A DNA stretch of 64,000 nucleotides from Aestuariibaculum sediminum (GCF_014596945.1 NZ_JACVXB010000003.1:310001-374000); one strand, 5' to 3'. Positions 27,870-37,574 are shown, counted from the stretch's first letter. Notes: generated by a model from the sequence alone, not told the origin. Made by a program: numbers and translations.

Positions 27870-28664
27870 GTGAAAAAACACGATCAAAATATCATTCTAA
27901 AAACTGAAAATTTAAGTATTGGCTATAAATCTAAAAATGATGTTTCCATTATCGCTAGTAACATAAATATTACATTACAACAAGGTGAATTGGTTGGTTT
28001 GGTTGGTGCTAATGGCATTGGAAAATCCACACTACTCAAAACGCTAACCAAAGTACACCCCCCTGTTAAAGGAAACGTATTCATTAATGAAATTCCAATA
28101 GAGAAACAAACAAATCTGGAACTAGCTAAAACCTTAAGTCTTGTGTTAACCGAAAAATTAATTTCTAAAAATTTATCGGTTTTCGAATTGGTAGCATTAG
28201 GAAGACAACCGTATACCAACTGGATTGGAAATTTAACAGCGGAAGACGTTTTAATCGTAAATCAAGCTCTGGAACAAACACATATTGAAGATATAAAACA
28301 CAAAAAATGCTTCGAACTAAGCGACGGGCAACTTCAAAAAGCAATGATTGCCCGAGCCTTGGCGCAAGACACAGATTTAATAATTCTGGATGAACCTACA
28401 ACACATCTAGACATGTATCATAAAGCCTATATTTTAAAGTTACTTAAAAAGCTAGCTAAAGAAACAAACAAAACAATTTTGTTTTCTTCTCACGAAATCG
28501 ATCTTGCCATTCAGCTTTGTGATAGTGTTATTGTCATGACTCCGAATCACGTAGAAATAGACCAACCTTGCAACCTTATTACCAGTGGAGCTTTCGAAAA
28601 ACTATTCCCAAAAGATTTAATAGCCTTTGATGAAAAAACAGGAAGTTTTAAAATTAAAAAATAA
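27870..28664 (+). CDS. btuD: B12/iron-type ABC transporter ATP-binding protein
   Basis: A 264-residue ATPase with Walker A GANGIGKST (46-54), signature LSDGQ (150-154; Asp in place of the first Gly, as often in this subfamily in Bacteroidota), Walker B LIILDEPTTHLD (170-181) and a switch His. The start is GTG at 27870, 11 bases after the permease stop. It powers the BtuC-type permease. The last gene of the btuF-btuC-btuD operon; no terminator was clearly seen after it. Confidence 0.92.
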   Translation: MKKHDQNIILKTENLSIGYKSKNDVSIIASNINITLQQGELVGLVGANGIGKSTLLKTLTKVHPPVKGNVFINEIPIEKQTNLELAKTLSLVLTEKLISKNLSVFELVALGRQPYTNWIGNLTAEDVLIVNQALEQTHIEDIKHKKCFELSDGQLQKAMIARALAQDTDLIILDEPTTHLDMYHKAYILKLLKKLAKETNKTILFSSHEIDLAIQLCDSVIVMTPNHVEIDQPCNLITSGAFEKLFPKDLIAFDEKTGSFKIKK

Positions 28665-28780
28665 CATGACTTTCTAATTATCAACAAATTAACTAATTTT
28701 ACACGTACTTTACCTCATAATCAATCAGCGTCCCGACTTACTTAGTATTCGCTTATACTAAACCCTAACCGATTGACATT

Positions 28781-30505
28781 ATGAAAACCAAGCTAATTAT
28801 TTTATTAACTGCCCTAATATTAATTACGACACTATCTTACAAGATAAATGATTCTGAAGGGTACGAATACCCGCCAAGGATTGGCTCAAAAGCTATAAGC
28901 TGTACCACGACAACATTTTTATTAGATAATATTGACTCTACTAAACAAATCGCTCCACTTTTTGAAAATTTGGGAACGCATACTTATAATATAAGCACAG
29001 ACAATGCGCTTGCACAACGCTTTTTTAATCAAGGTTTAAGGCTTATGTATGCTTTTAATCATGCTGAAGCACACCGTTCATTTATGGAAGCTTCGCGACT
29101 AGACCCTAATTGCGCCATGGCCTTTTGGGGACAAGCTTATACACTGGGTCCTAATATTAACGACCCTGAACCTGATGAAGAACGAAAGCTTAAATACAAC
29201 GAAGCCCTTGCTGAGGCGATAAAACAAATGAACAATGCCACACCTAAAGAACAAGCTCTAATTGAAGCATTAACGCATCGATACTCTACAAATTTAGAAA
29301 AAGAAGTTAGTGTCTTGAATTTGGCGTATATGAAAGCCATGGAAAAAGTAGCTACTCAACACCATAGTGATAGTGATATACAAACGCTATATGCCGCCTC
29401 AGTGATGAATACAGTGCCTTGGAATTACTGGGATAAAAAAGGAAATCCATCTCCCAACATCCCGAAAGCAAAAGAAGCTTTAGAAAAGGCGATTCAACTT
29501 AACTCAGAACATCCGGGAGCCCATCATTACTATATTCATATGGTAGAACTTCCAAACCCGGACCTAGCTGTACCGAGTGCCGAAAAATTAGCAACACTTA
29601 TGCCGGCAGCTGGACATCTGGTACATATGCCTTCACACATTTATATAAGGGTTGGAAGATATAAAGATGCCGTTATAGCTAACCAAAAAGCCATTCTTGC
29701 CGACGAAGATTATATATCTCAATGCTACTCGCAAGGCATGTATCCCTTAGGATATTATCCACATAATATTCACTTTCTTTGGTCAGCATCAAGTTTATTA
29801 GGTAACAGTCAAATGGCTATTGAAGCTGCCAAAAAAACTGCAGAAAAAGTTCCTGTTGGCGAAATGAAAGACCTTCATTTTCTTCAAAATTTTGCCTCTA
29901 CACCACTTTTAGCCTACACCAGATTTGGAAAATGGAATGACATATTAACATACCCAAAACCCAATGACGATATTAAACATTTAAAACTTATTTGGCATTA
30001 TGCCCGCGGGATAGCCTTTACTCGAAAAAATAATATTAAAGAAGCTAAAGAAGAGCTTGAAGCTATCAAAATTTTGATAGAAGACCCAGAAATGGAATCC
30101 ATAATTGCAACCGGTTTTGATTCTGGTACCACATTAGCGAAACTGGCATTTGAAATTGTTTCTGGTGAAATTGCAGCCAGCCGACAAGATTACAATACAG
30201 CTATTAAACATTTAAATAAAGCAGTATCTATGGAAGATGACTTAATTTATAACGAACCATCTGCATGGCATATTCCGCCAAGACAAAATTTGGGTGCCAT
30301 TTTATTAAAGGCTAAACGCTTTAATGAAGCTGAAAATATTTTTAAAGAAGACCTTCTTAATTTAAGACAGAATGGGTGGTCTTTAATGGGGTTATACCAA
30401 AGTCTTTTAGCACAAAATAAAACGAAAGAAGCAAAAAATATAAAAAACGAATTCAATAAAGCTTGGCAGGAAAGTGATGTTATTATAAACTCCTCAGTAC
30501 TATAA
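28781..30505 (+). CDS. Exported tetratricopeptide-repeat protein
   Basis: A 574-residue protein with a signal peptide (KLIILLTALILITTLSY). TPR-like helical pairs run through most of the mature part, beginning QRFFNQGLRLMYAFNHAEAHRSFMEASRLDPNCAMAFWGQAY, the motif of a common but uncharacterised exported TPR family. It carries HHYYIHMVE and a LVHMPSHIYIRVGRY segment, conserved in that family. No enzyme motif was seen. It is monocistronic, with 116 bases to the B12 operon and a terminator after it. Confidence 0.8.
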   Translation: MKTKLIILLTALILITTLSYKINDSEGYEYPPRIGSKAISCTTTTFLLDNIDSTKQIAPLFENLGTHTYNISTDNALAQRFFNQGLRLMYAFNHAEAHRSFMEASRLDPNCAMAFWGQAYTLGPNINDPEPDEERKLKYNEALAEAIKQMNNATPKEQALIEALTHRYSTNLEKEVSVLNLAYMKAMEKVATQHHSDSDIQTLYAASVMNTVPWNYWDKKGNPSPNIPKAKEALEKAIQLNSEHPGAHHYYIHMVELPNPDLAVPSAEKLATLMPAAGHLVHMPSHIYIRVGRYKDAVIANQKAILADEDYISQCYSQGMYPLGYYPHNIHFLWSASSLLGNSQMAIEAAKKTAEKVPVGEMKDLHFLQNFASTPLLAYTRFGKWNDILTYPKPNDDIKHLKLIWHYARGIAFTRKNNIKEAKEELEAIKILIEDPEMESIIATGFDSGTTLAKLAFEIVSGEIAASRQDYNTAIKHLNKAVSMEDDLIYNEPSAWHIPPRQNLGAILLKAKRFNEAENIFKEDLLNLRQNGWSLMGLYQSLLAQNKTKEAKNIKNEFNKAWQESDVIINSSVL

Positions 30506-30507
30506 AA

Positions 30508-30543
30508 AATTAGGGTTGTAAATAAATTACAACCCTATTTATT
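30508..30543. terminator. Bidirectional terminator
   Basis: TAGGGTTGTAA (30511-30521) pairs with TTACAACCCTA (30527-30537), with A/T-rich flanks on both sides, between convergent genes. Confidence 0.8.
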
Positions 30544-30562
30544 TACCTATTTCCTTATTAGG

Positions 30563-31957
30563 TTATTCAACAATACCCAAAGCTTTAGTAGTCTTCCATG
30601 CTCCTCTTGTAAAATCAGGGAATTTTTGAGAATCACCATGCGCTTTTACTGATGCCTCACTTAATGGTCCAACGGCACTCCAGAAACAACCTTCATATAC
30701 ATTTTGATCTAAAGGTTCTCCTTTACGTAAACATTCAACAATACGATAAAGCATCATGAAATCCATACCGCCATGGCCTCCCATTTTCTTCGACACCTCT
30801 CCTAAACGTTTGTATAAAGGGTGTTCATATTTTTCATAGATAGCCGCTAAATCATCGCCTTGAGCCCAACTATGATGATCTTTGGTGGCTCCTTCAACAC
30901 CGCCTTCCAACGCAATTCTTGTAGGGAATCCTGCTAACGTACCATCAGTACCCTGAATTAAATTGTGTCTTGAATATGGGCGTGGACTTGTTTCGTCCCA
31001 TTGTACCATAATTGTACGCCCTAATGTCGTTTTTATGATAGAAGTATTGATGTCTCCGCCTTTAAAATCGATTTGATTCCACTTATGGCCTGCTGGAAAA
31101 TGTTCTTTGGCATAAATATTTCTTCCCTTCCCTGGTGATGAAAAAGAATTAATACGTTCAAAGTTATCTTCTCCTCTGGCTAAATTCATGTACTGAGCCA
31201 CAGGTCCTAAACCATGTGTTGGATATAAATTACCATCTCTATTTGCGTATTCGTAAGACCTCCATGAACCCGTACCACGTTCTACTTGATTCATTTGCCC
31301 CCTTAATTCATGTATATATGCAGCTTCTCCATGTAACAATTCACCAATAACTCCCTGTCTACACATGTTTAAGTACAATAATTCATCACGTCCATAATTA
31401 ACGTTTTCCATCATCATACAGTGCTTTTGGGTTTTTTCAGAAGTGTTCACAATATCCCACATCTCGTCAATGCTAACTGCAAGAGGTACTTCAACAAAAG
31501 CATGGGCACCCGACTCCATAGCTTTTATGGCCATAGGTGCATGTAAACTCCATGGTGTTGCAATAATTACCATATCTGGCTTTACTGTTTCCAACATAGT
31601 TTTCCATGCATGTTGTTCGCCATAAAATGTTTTAATATCCTTATGACGTTGTCCTGCACCAATTTCTTTACATTTTTCTGCCGACCTTTTTGCTAGGTCT
31701 TCATACAAATCACTAATAGCTACAATTTCGGTTCCTTCAATCGTTGCTATTTGCCTAGCGTGACCAGAGCCTCTTGCTCCGACCCCAATAAAAGCACAAC
31801 GAACTGTATCTAATTTAGGAGCTGCAAAACCTCCCATATAGTTTTTAGTTGATTTAAAAGTTCCGAATGTATCTGCGTTAATTAAATTAGGTAAAAAGGC
31901 TAAACCTACTCCAGCCATTGATGATTTTTTTAAAAAATCTCTTCTATTAGAACTCAT
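30563..31957 (-). CDS. Gfo/Idh/MocA-fold glycosidase, GH109-like
   Basis: A 464-residue secreted enzyme. I placed the start at the ATG at 31957, giving a twin-arginine-like signal (SSNRRDFLKKSSMAGVGLAFLPNL); longer frames bury it. A Rossmann dinucleotide site (RCAFIGVGARGSGHARQIA) is followed by VIIATPWSLHAPMAIKAMESGAHAFVEVP and a C-terminal half with MMMENVNYGRDELLYLNMCRQGVIGELLH and DGNLYPTHGLGPVAQYM, which are hallmarks of GH109 alpha-N-acetylgalactosaminidases. These use bound NAD in a redox mechanism to remove GalNAc. It lies 113 bases downstream of the large regulator on the same strand. Confidence 0.85.
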   Translation of the reverse strand: MSSNRRDFLKKSSMAGVGLAFLPNLINADTFGTFKSTKNYMGGFAAPKLDTVRCAFIGVGARGSGHARQIATIEGTEIVAISDLYEDLAKRSAEKCKEIGAGQRHKDIKTFYGEQHAWKTMLETVKPDMVIIATPWSLHAPMAIKAMESGAHAFVEVPLAVSIDEMWDIVNTSEKTQKHCMMMENVNYGRDELLYLNMCRQGVIGELLHGEAAYIHELRGQMNQVERGTGSWRSYEYANRDGNLYPTHGLGPVAQYMNLARGEDNFERINSFSSPGKGRNIYAKEHFPAGHKWNQIDFKGGDINTSIIKTTLGRTIMVQWDETSPRPYSRHNLIQGTDGTLAGFPTRIALEGGVEGATKDHHSWAQGDDLAAIYEKYEHPLYKRLGEVSKKMGGHGGMDFMMLYRIVECLRKGEPLDQNVYEGCFWSAVGPLSEASVKAHGDSQKFPDFTRGAWKTTKALGIVE

Positions 31958-32070
31958 TTGTTTGTCTTTTAAAATTTCATCATAAATATAGATATCAGAG
32001 CCGCATAAATAGGTGAACGTATGGGTGAACACTTTAAAATTAATCTAAAAAAAGAATATTCACCTATTAA

Positions 32071-34479
32071 CTACACAATAATTAAATCCTGAAAATCAAC
32101 ACTATACATCTCTCCGTATAATAATTCGTAATTTTTAGAAAATGAAGTGTATGCGTCTTTGGCTAAGCCATGTTTCCCCATAGCCACCCATTCATTTATT
32201 AAAATTTGCAAAGCATTTTCATTCAAACTATCGAATAAAAGAATGGTTTTTGCAATTTTTACGCATATTCCCTTCGGAATATTAGCATGCTGTTCTTTAT
32301 AAATAGCAGCTAATAATTGTTCAATATCATTCGATATTTTTGCCTTAAAATAATCTACCCACTCGGTTTGAATGCTTGGTAATACATTACCTTTTTTAAT
32401 AATCTCAAGAAAATCTTCTAATTCATTCAAGGCAATTCTTCCTCCTGCCATACCTGCTTCTAAACGAGATTTTAATTGGATATATTCATAAACATCTACC
32501 ACCAGCATATTCGTATGGCTAACAATCCATCTTTTTTCTTCAAAAACAACTTCTAAACCATCTATTTCAGACAAAACTTTACGAAGCTTCCGCATATTAC
32601 CACTACGATTCTCCTTCGCTTTGTTTTTTGACACTCCGGGCCAAAATGTTTCGGTAAGCTTACTTGAAGTCACTCCTCTATTCTCGTCTAATTTGGATAA
32701 TATTAAAAAGGAAATTAATTGTTTTTGAAGCGGAGAAAAAGAAACAGTCTTTTCATTTGATAAAATCAATTGAAAACCTCCAAACAAGGAAAGTGTATTT
32801 TTATTTTCTTTGCGTTTTAATTCATGAGTTATGTAATCTTTATCCTGAGGTTTAATCGCTTCCGACGAAATAATCTTTTCTGGCTTTTTTCGAAGAAGTA
32901 ATACCATTGCTAAAATAGCGCCACCGAATAAAACCCCCATAATAACATACCAAGAAACCGTTTTAGAATCTGTTTTAGCCTCATACAATTGTGTCACTTC
33001 AGCAGGAGCTAAACCTCTATTCCAAACTTTTAAATCATCCATAGCTCCATAATATTGTTCTCCCCAAATATTATTTCCGATGACCAGAGATTGATTTGAA
33101 GGATTAATTTCTGAAGTTTGAATTTCCCCAATTTTCTCTCCGTCTACATAAAAATCTATAGATGCCTGCGGATTATAAATCACCACTAAATGTTGCCATA
33201 TACCTTTTTTAAGAGGAAATTCAACGACATGATCTTTTATAGTTGCCATAGTAAAATCCGGACTTCCTCTTCGAAGTTTAACCGAAAAGGCCGTGCCAAA
33301 CCCAATAAGCCCCATAAATTGTGGTATCCGGTCTGGTTTGAGCCAAACAGAAATACTAATTGGTGTTTCGAAATTTAAGGTATTCGATTTAAAATAATCT
33401 ATAAAAGAGTCTTGCTGACCTAAATACAGCACATCTCCCCTTTCACTGTCTTCTATAAAGGATATATCTTTCGTAATTACCCTGTCCCAATCTGGCTCCT
33501 GTTGGTTAACCACATTATTATCGAAAGCAAAATCGTAAATTAATTCATCTTGAATAGCCACATTATATGCCGTAAATAATCTAGGAGAATCTGATTGTCC
33601 TTTGTGATGAATGACTTCTGATGGTGTTATTCTATAGCCATTTTTGTATGGTGATAAAATCTGTTCTTTGCTTGTTAAAGGAAAAGAAAACTTGGCTGTT
33701 GTAATAGTTTGGGGCGCATTTTTCCACCTTACTTCATTTAATAATTCTCCATTAAACTCGACAATCCCTCGAAATCGTCTTAATTTATTTAACGAATCTA
33801 CAACTTGTTTTACTACCTCAGTTTCAACTTGATTGGCCTCTAGAAAATTAGGCGATTTCCCAGTGGATTTCCAAAACAATAGAACCTCATCATAAAGCTC
33901 ACTTTTTGAAGTTGCAAAACTCTTAAACTCAACAAGTTTATTAATGGGATCTTTAGAGAACCATTTAGAAAATTTCCTTTCGCTGCGGATCTGATTTATA
34001 GAAGTTTCTGTAATATCCTGTTCAAAAACGACAATTATGTGCTTACCTTCAAGTTTTAACTTTTCAATTATTGCTTCTTGCTGTTCCTGCTGAAAACAAA
34101 TATTTCCAGTACATTCTAAATCTATATAATCTTCGAGTTGTTTTTTATCAAATTTACCTCTTACCAACAAGGTGATAATTTCGTCCTTGTTTGTTCTAAG
34201 AAACATGTGAATAGAATCTAAAACCGATTTTAAAGATTTCCGTCTCTTGGCGTTTACAATTTGGTACTGTGACTTATACTGCTCCAGTTGCAATTTAAAA
34301 GCCCTTGTGCCGTGTTCTAAATCTTTAATAGTATTGGTTGGCAGATTAGTAGTAAACACAAAATCGCTTATGGTTAAATCGTTTTGTGCTAAACTTTTAA
34401 CGTTAATAATTAACACTAAAAATAGCGTAATAAAAACAGGGGTATTTTGATATTTATTAAACCTACCGATTAGAATCAT
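32071..34479 (-). CDS. Transmembrane regulator: PLC-like, LamG-like, SARP-type output
   Basis: An 802-residue protein; I chose the ATG at 34479 over a TTG two codons earlier. In order: signal peptide (1-32); a degenerate PI-PLC X-like region (about 50-200; HGTRAFKLQLEQYK and SVLDSIHMFLRTNKDEIITLLV fit that fold, but the catalytic His positions are lost); a concanavalin/LamG-like domain (about 340-500, ending AMDDLKVWNRGLAPAEVTQLYEA); one membrane helix (about 510-530); and a cytoplasmic winged-helix plus helical BTAD-like part (about 560-795; FGGFQLILSNEKTVSFSPLQKQLISFLIL, ENRSGNMRKLRKVLSEIDGLEVV). This suggests a one-component sensor binding an extracytoplasmic ligand and acting directly on DNA. 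The GH109-like gene downstream is a candidate target. Confidence 0.72.
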   Translation of the reverse strand: MILIGRFNKYQNTPVFITLFLVLIINVKSLAQNDLTISDFVFTTNLPTNTIKDLEHGTRAFKLQLEQYKSQYQIVNAKRRKSLKSVLDSIHMFLRTNKDEIITLLVRGKFDKKQLEDYIDLECTGNICFQQEQQEAIIEKLKLEGKHIIVVFEQDITETSINQIRSERKFSKWFSKDPINKLVEFKSFATSKSELYDEVLLFWKSTGKSPNFLEANQVETEVVKQVVDSLNKLRRFRGIVEFNGELLNEVRWKNAPQTITTAKFSFPLTSKEQILSPYKNGYRITPSEVIHHKGQSDSPRLFTAYNVAIQDELIYDFAFDNNVVNQQEPDWDRVITKDISFIEDSERGDVLYLGQQDSFIDYFKSNTLNFETPISISVWLKPDRIPQFMGLIGFGTAFSVKLRRGSPDFTMATIKDHVVEFPLKKGIWQHLVVIYNPQASIDFYVDGEKIGEIQTSEINPSNQSLVIGNNIWGEQYYGAMDDLKVWNRGLAPAEVTQLYEAKTDSKTVSWYVIMGVLFGGAILAMVLLLRKKPEKIISSEAIKPQDKDYITHELKRKENKNTLSLFGGFQLILSNEKTVSFSPLQKQLISFLILSKLDENRGVTSSKLTETFWPGVSKNKAKENRSGNMRKLRKVLSEIDGLEVVFEEKRWIVSHTNMLVVDVYEYIQLKSRLEAGMAGGRIALNELEDFLEIIKKGNVLPSIQTEWVDYFKAKISNDIEQLLAAIYKEQHANIPKGICVKIAKTILLFDSLNENALQILINEWVAMGKHGLAKDAYTSFSKNYELLYGEMYSVDFQDLIIV

Positions 34480-34670
34480 TAACAAATATTTCTATTTAAA
34501 GAAAACATATAAAATCTCAAATGTATAATTTATCTTAAATATTATTCCCTTCTAGGTCTGTAGTTAACAACTTATTAAGAAAAATTAGAAAAAAGAACTA
34601 TTAAGTATCCCATAAATCAAAACTTCAATAGTTAGAATTTATTACTTTTACTGCAATTCAAAACAGTAAT

Positions 34671-36050
34671 ATGAACGACAATCTTATTCTTATTCTTTCA
34701 ATTATAATTTCAGCGGGTTTTGGTGCTTATATTGGTATGCTTATCAACAAATTAAAAGGAAAAAGTGAACTAAGTGCCATAGCCGAGCGCAACACTATTT
34801 TGCAACAACAATTAAGCGAGATTAAGGAGTCTGCCCAACAGGATATTGCTAAGCAAACCGAAATCTTTAATAAGCAGGCTGCCGAATTTAAAGAAACAAT
34901 ATCTAAAATTGAACATGAGCGTGAAGATATTCGTCGCGAAAAAGAGTTTTTAAATTCCGAATTAGCCATTAAAAATACTGAATTCGAAAATTTAAAGTTA
35001 AAAAATGAAGAACAAAAAGGTGAAGTTGAAAAGCTACAGGAGAAATTTAGTAAAGAGTTCGAAAATCTGGCTAATAAAATTTTAGATGAGAAATCGGAAA
35101 AATTTACCATTCAGAATAAAGAAAATTTACAACATATTTTAAATCCTTTACAGGAAAAAATTCAAGGTTTTGAGAAAAAGGTTGAAGATTCGCAAAAGGA
35201 AAGCATAAGTATGCATTCGGCTTTAAAAGAGCAATTATTAGGCTTGAAAGATCTGAACCAACAAATGACTAAAGAAGCGACTAACCTTACCCGTGCCTTA
35301 AAAGGAGACAGTAAAATGCAAGGAAATTGGGGCGAATTGGTTTTGGAGCGCGTTTTAGAAAAATCGGGATTAGAAAAAGACCGCGAGTATTTTGTACAGC
35401 AAAACTTTACCTTAGACACCGGTGCTCGCGTATTACCTGATGTTGTTTTACATTTACCTGACAACAAAAAAATGATAATTGATAGTAAAGTGTCTCTGGT
35501 AGACTACGAACGTTATGTCAATGCAGATGACGATGAAAAACAGCTGTTTTTAAAATCACATATAAATTCAATTAAAAAACATGTAGACCAACTTTCAGAA
35601 AAAAATTATCAGGATTTATACGATATAGAATCACCAGATTTTGTGCTTATGTTTATTCCTATAGAACCTGCTTTTGCAGTTGTTGTTAACGAAGATAGTA
35701 GCATTTATAACAAAGCCTTCGAAAAAAACATTGTTATCGTTACCCCTTCTACATTATTAGCCACACTTCGTACTGTAGACACCATGTGGAACAATGAAAA
35801 GCAACAACAAAATGCTATAGAAATTGCTACTCAAGCTGGTCGCCTTTACGATTCGTTTGTTAACCTTACCGAAGAGTTAATTAAAGTTGGCAATCAAATA
35901 GGTACAGTTCAAAAATCTTACGAAAGTGCTATGGTAAAACTTACCGGTAAAGGCAATCTGGTGAGACGGGTTGAAAATCTTAAAAAGCTAGGTGCAAAAG
36001 CTACAAAACAACAAAATGAAAAATTATTAAAACGCGCTGAAGAAGAATAG
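34671..36050 (+). CDS. rmuC: RmuC-family DNA recombination protein
   Basis: A 459-residue protein with an N-terminal membrane helix (LILILSIIISAGFGAYIGML), a long coiled coil (about 30-190) and the RmuC domain: GNWGELVLERVLEKSGLEKDREY, DVVLHLPDNKKMIIDSKVSL, FVLMFIPIEPAF and TPSTLLATLRTVDTMWNNEKQQQNA. RmuC is a nuclease-related protein that limits recombination at inverted repeats and stalled forks. Length and domain order are normal. It is monocistronic. Confidence 0.93.
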   Translation: MNDNLILILSIIISAGFGAYIGMLINKLKGKSELSAIAERNTILQQQLSEIKESAQQDIAKQTEIFNKQAAEFKETISKIEHEREDIRREKEFLNSELAIKNTEFENLKLKNEEQKGEVEKLQEKFSKEFENLANKILDEKSEKFTIQNKENLQHILNPLQEKIQGFEKKVEDSQKESISMHSALKEQLLGLKDLNQQMTKEATNLTRALKGDSKMQGNWGELVLERVLEKSGLEKDREYFVQQNFTLDTGARVLPDVVLHLPDNKKMIIDSKVSLVDYERYVNADDDEKQLFLKSHINSIKKHVDQLSEKNYQDLYDIESPDFVLMFIPIEPAFAVVVNEDSSIYNKAFEKNIVIVTPSTLLATLRTVDTMWNNEKQQQNAIEIATQAGRLYDSFVNLTEELIKVGNQIGTVQKSYESAMVKLTGKGNLVRRVENLKKLGAKATKQQNEKLLKRAEEE

Positions 36051-36126
36051 CACTAGTATTTCGAGATGTTTTTTATCAATTATTTTTTCAAAACTAAAAT
36101 ACCTACACCTGATTTTTAACAATTTA

Positions 36127-36158
36127 GTTGCTTTTCATAGGATTTAGCAATATATTTG
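36127..36158 (+). promoter_or_regulatory. Promoter of satD operon
   Basis: GTTG (36127-36130; 3 of 4 to TTTG), 20-base spacer, TATATTTG (36151-36158), an exact TANNTTTG core. Confidence 0.5.
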
Positions 36159-36160
36159 AT

Positions 36161-36201
36161 TATTCCTCAATTAAGGAATATTTAATTTTATTCCTTAATT
36201 A
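36161..36201 (+). promoter_or_regulatory. Palindromic operator candidate at the satD promoter
   Basis: TATTCCTCAATTAAGGAATA (36161-36180) is an inverted repeat with one mismatched pair, starting 3 bases after the -7 element, so it would cover the transcription start. A related half, ATTCCTTAATTA, follows at 36190-36201. Such placement suits a repressor; SatD itself has a helix-turn-helix-like C-terminus and may autoregulate, which is inference. Confidence 0.5.
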
Positions 36202-36252
36202 TGGCATGTTTATAAATATTCTATATAAATGGAATTAATAAATTAATTAAAA

Positions 36253-36864
36253 ATGACAAGTGTTATTACAGGAGATATTATTAAATCCAGAGCTCAAAAT
36301 AAACCTGAATCTTGGTTGAATGCCCTAAAGGCAGCTTTAACTCATATAAATCCTAATGCGGAATCTTGGGAAATTTATCGTGGCGATAGTTTTCAAATTG
36401 AAATAAAAGATTGGCCGTCGAGTTTTGAATGCGCTGTTTATATAAAGTCATGTATAAAATATAATTCTGGATTAGATGTACGATTAGCTATAGGCGTTGG
36501 CAATAAGACTTACCAAGGCGAAAAAGTAACCGAATCTAACGGCGAAGCTTTTATTTTATCGGGAGAAGCTCTGGAAACATTAAAAAAAGAAAAACAAAAT
36601 TTACTTATTAAAACCAATAATGCATCGTTAAACAAAGAACTAAACCTTTATTTTAAACTCGCCAGCATCGCTATGGATCATTGGACAAAAAATTCTGCAG
36701 AAATTGTTAAATTGAGTCTTGAAAACCCAGATGCATTACAACAACATTTGGGACAACATATTGGTATAAGTCAGGATGCCGTAAGCAAGCGACAAAAACG
36801 CGCCTATCTTGCCGAAATTCTGGAATTAAACCAAATGTACCGCCATAAACTAACAACCTTATGA
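36253..36864 (+). CDS. SatD-family protein
   Basis: A 203-residue cytoplasmic protein starting TSVITGDIIKSR, the SatD signature, with SWEIYRGDSFQIEI and DVRLAIGVG typical of the family. The last about 50 residues (LQQHLGQHIGISQDAVSKRQKRAYLAEIL) look like a helix-turn-helix. SatD was named from a Streptococcus acid-tolerance cluster; its role is unclear. The stop overlaps the next ATG by four bases, so SatD, DUF3307 and thioesterase form one operon, and SatD-DUF3307 pairs recur in Bacteroidota. Confidence 0.82.
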   Translation: MTSVITGDIIKSRAQNKPESWLNALKAALTHINPNAESWEIYRGDSFQIEIKDWPSSFECAVYIKSCIKYNSGLDVRLAIGVGNKTYQGEKVTESNGEAFILSGEALETLKKEKQNLLIKTNNASLNKELNLYFKLASIAMDHWTKNSAEIVKLSLENPDALQQHLGQHIGISQDAVSKRQKRAYLAEILELNQMYRHKLTTL

Positions 36865-37574
36865 TGCTTTTAATAAAACTCTTGGCAGCCCACTTAATAG
36901 GCGATTTTTTTATACAACCTAAACGCTGGGTAATCGAAAAAGAACGCAAAAAACTTAAATCGCCTAAACTTTATATTCATGTTTTAATTCATATTCTATT
37001 AACAGCAGTTGTATTATGGGAGGTTAAGCTTTGGCCTGTTCCTCTTATTATTGGAGTTTCACATTTTATAATTGATGCTTTAAAACTTTACTATCAAAAG
37101 AAAAAAACAAAGCGGCTATTCTTTTTTATAGATCAATTTTTACATCTTTCGGTGATTGTAGTATGTTATTATTTCTTTTCTAACAGCGTAATTGAAATTA
37201 CTAATCAAGATACCGAAACCTTAATATTCTTCATATTATGTCTTGCATTTTTAACAACACCAGCTTCAATAATTATGAAAAATATTTTTATGAAGTGGAA
37301 TATTTCAAAACTTACCAAAAATAATGCATCGCTTAAAGATGCTGGAAAATATATCGGTATATTAGAACGCTGTTTAGTGTTTGTATTTATTGTGTTTGGG
37401 CATTGGGAAGCCGTTGGTTTTTTAATTACCGCAAAGTCTGTATTTAGGTTTGGTGATTTAAAAGAATCGAAACATAGAAAACTAACCGAATACATTTTAA
37501 TAGGAACACTAATTAGTTTTAGCATCGCTATTACAACGGGAATTATATTTAATTTATTTATTAACCATGTTTAG
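36861..37574 (+). CDS. DUF3307 membrane protein
   Basis: A 237-residue membrane protein. The start overlaps satD by 4 bases (ATGATG). The N-terminus LLIKLLAAHLIGDFFIQPKRWVIEKERKK carries the DUF3307 signature (LLAHLIGDFFLQ), followed by SHFIIDALKLYY and LFFFIDQFLHLSVI, and six or so membrane helices. The function is unknown. It overlaps the thioesterase gene by 8 bases, so all three are translationally coupled. Confidence 0.9.
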   Translation: MMLLIKLLAAHLIGDFFIQPKRWVIEKERKKLKSPKLYIHVLIHILLTAVVLWEVKLWPVPLIIGVSHFIIDALKLYYQKKKTKRLFFFIDQFLHLSVIVVCYYFFSNSVIEITNQDTETLIFFILCLAFLTTPASIIMKNIFMKWNISKLTKNNASLKDAGKYIGILERCLVFVFIVFGHWEAVGFLITAKSVFRFGDLKESKHRKLTEYILIGTLISFSIAITTGIIFNLFINHV

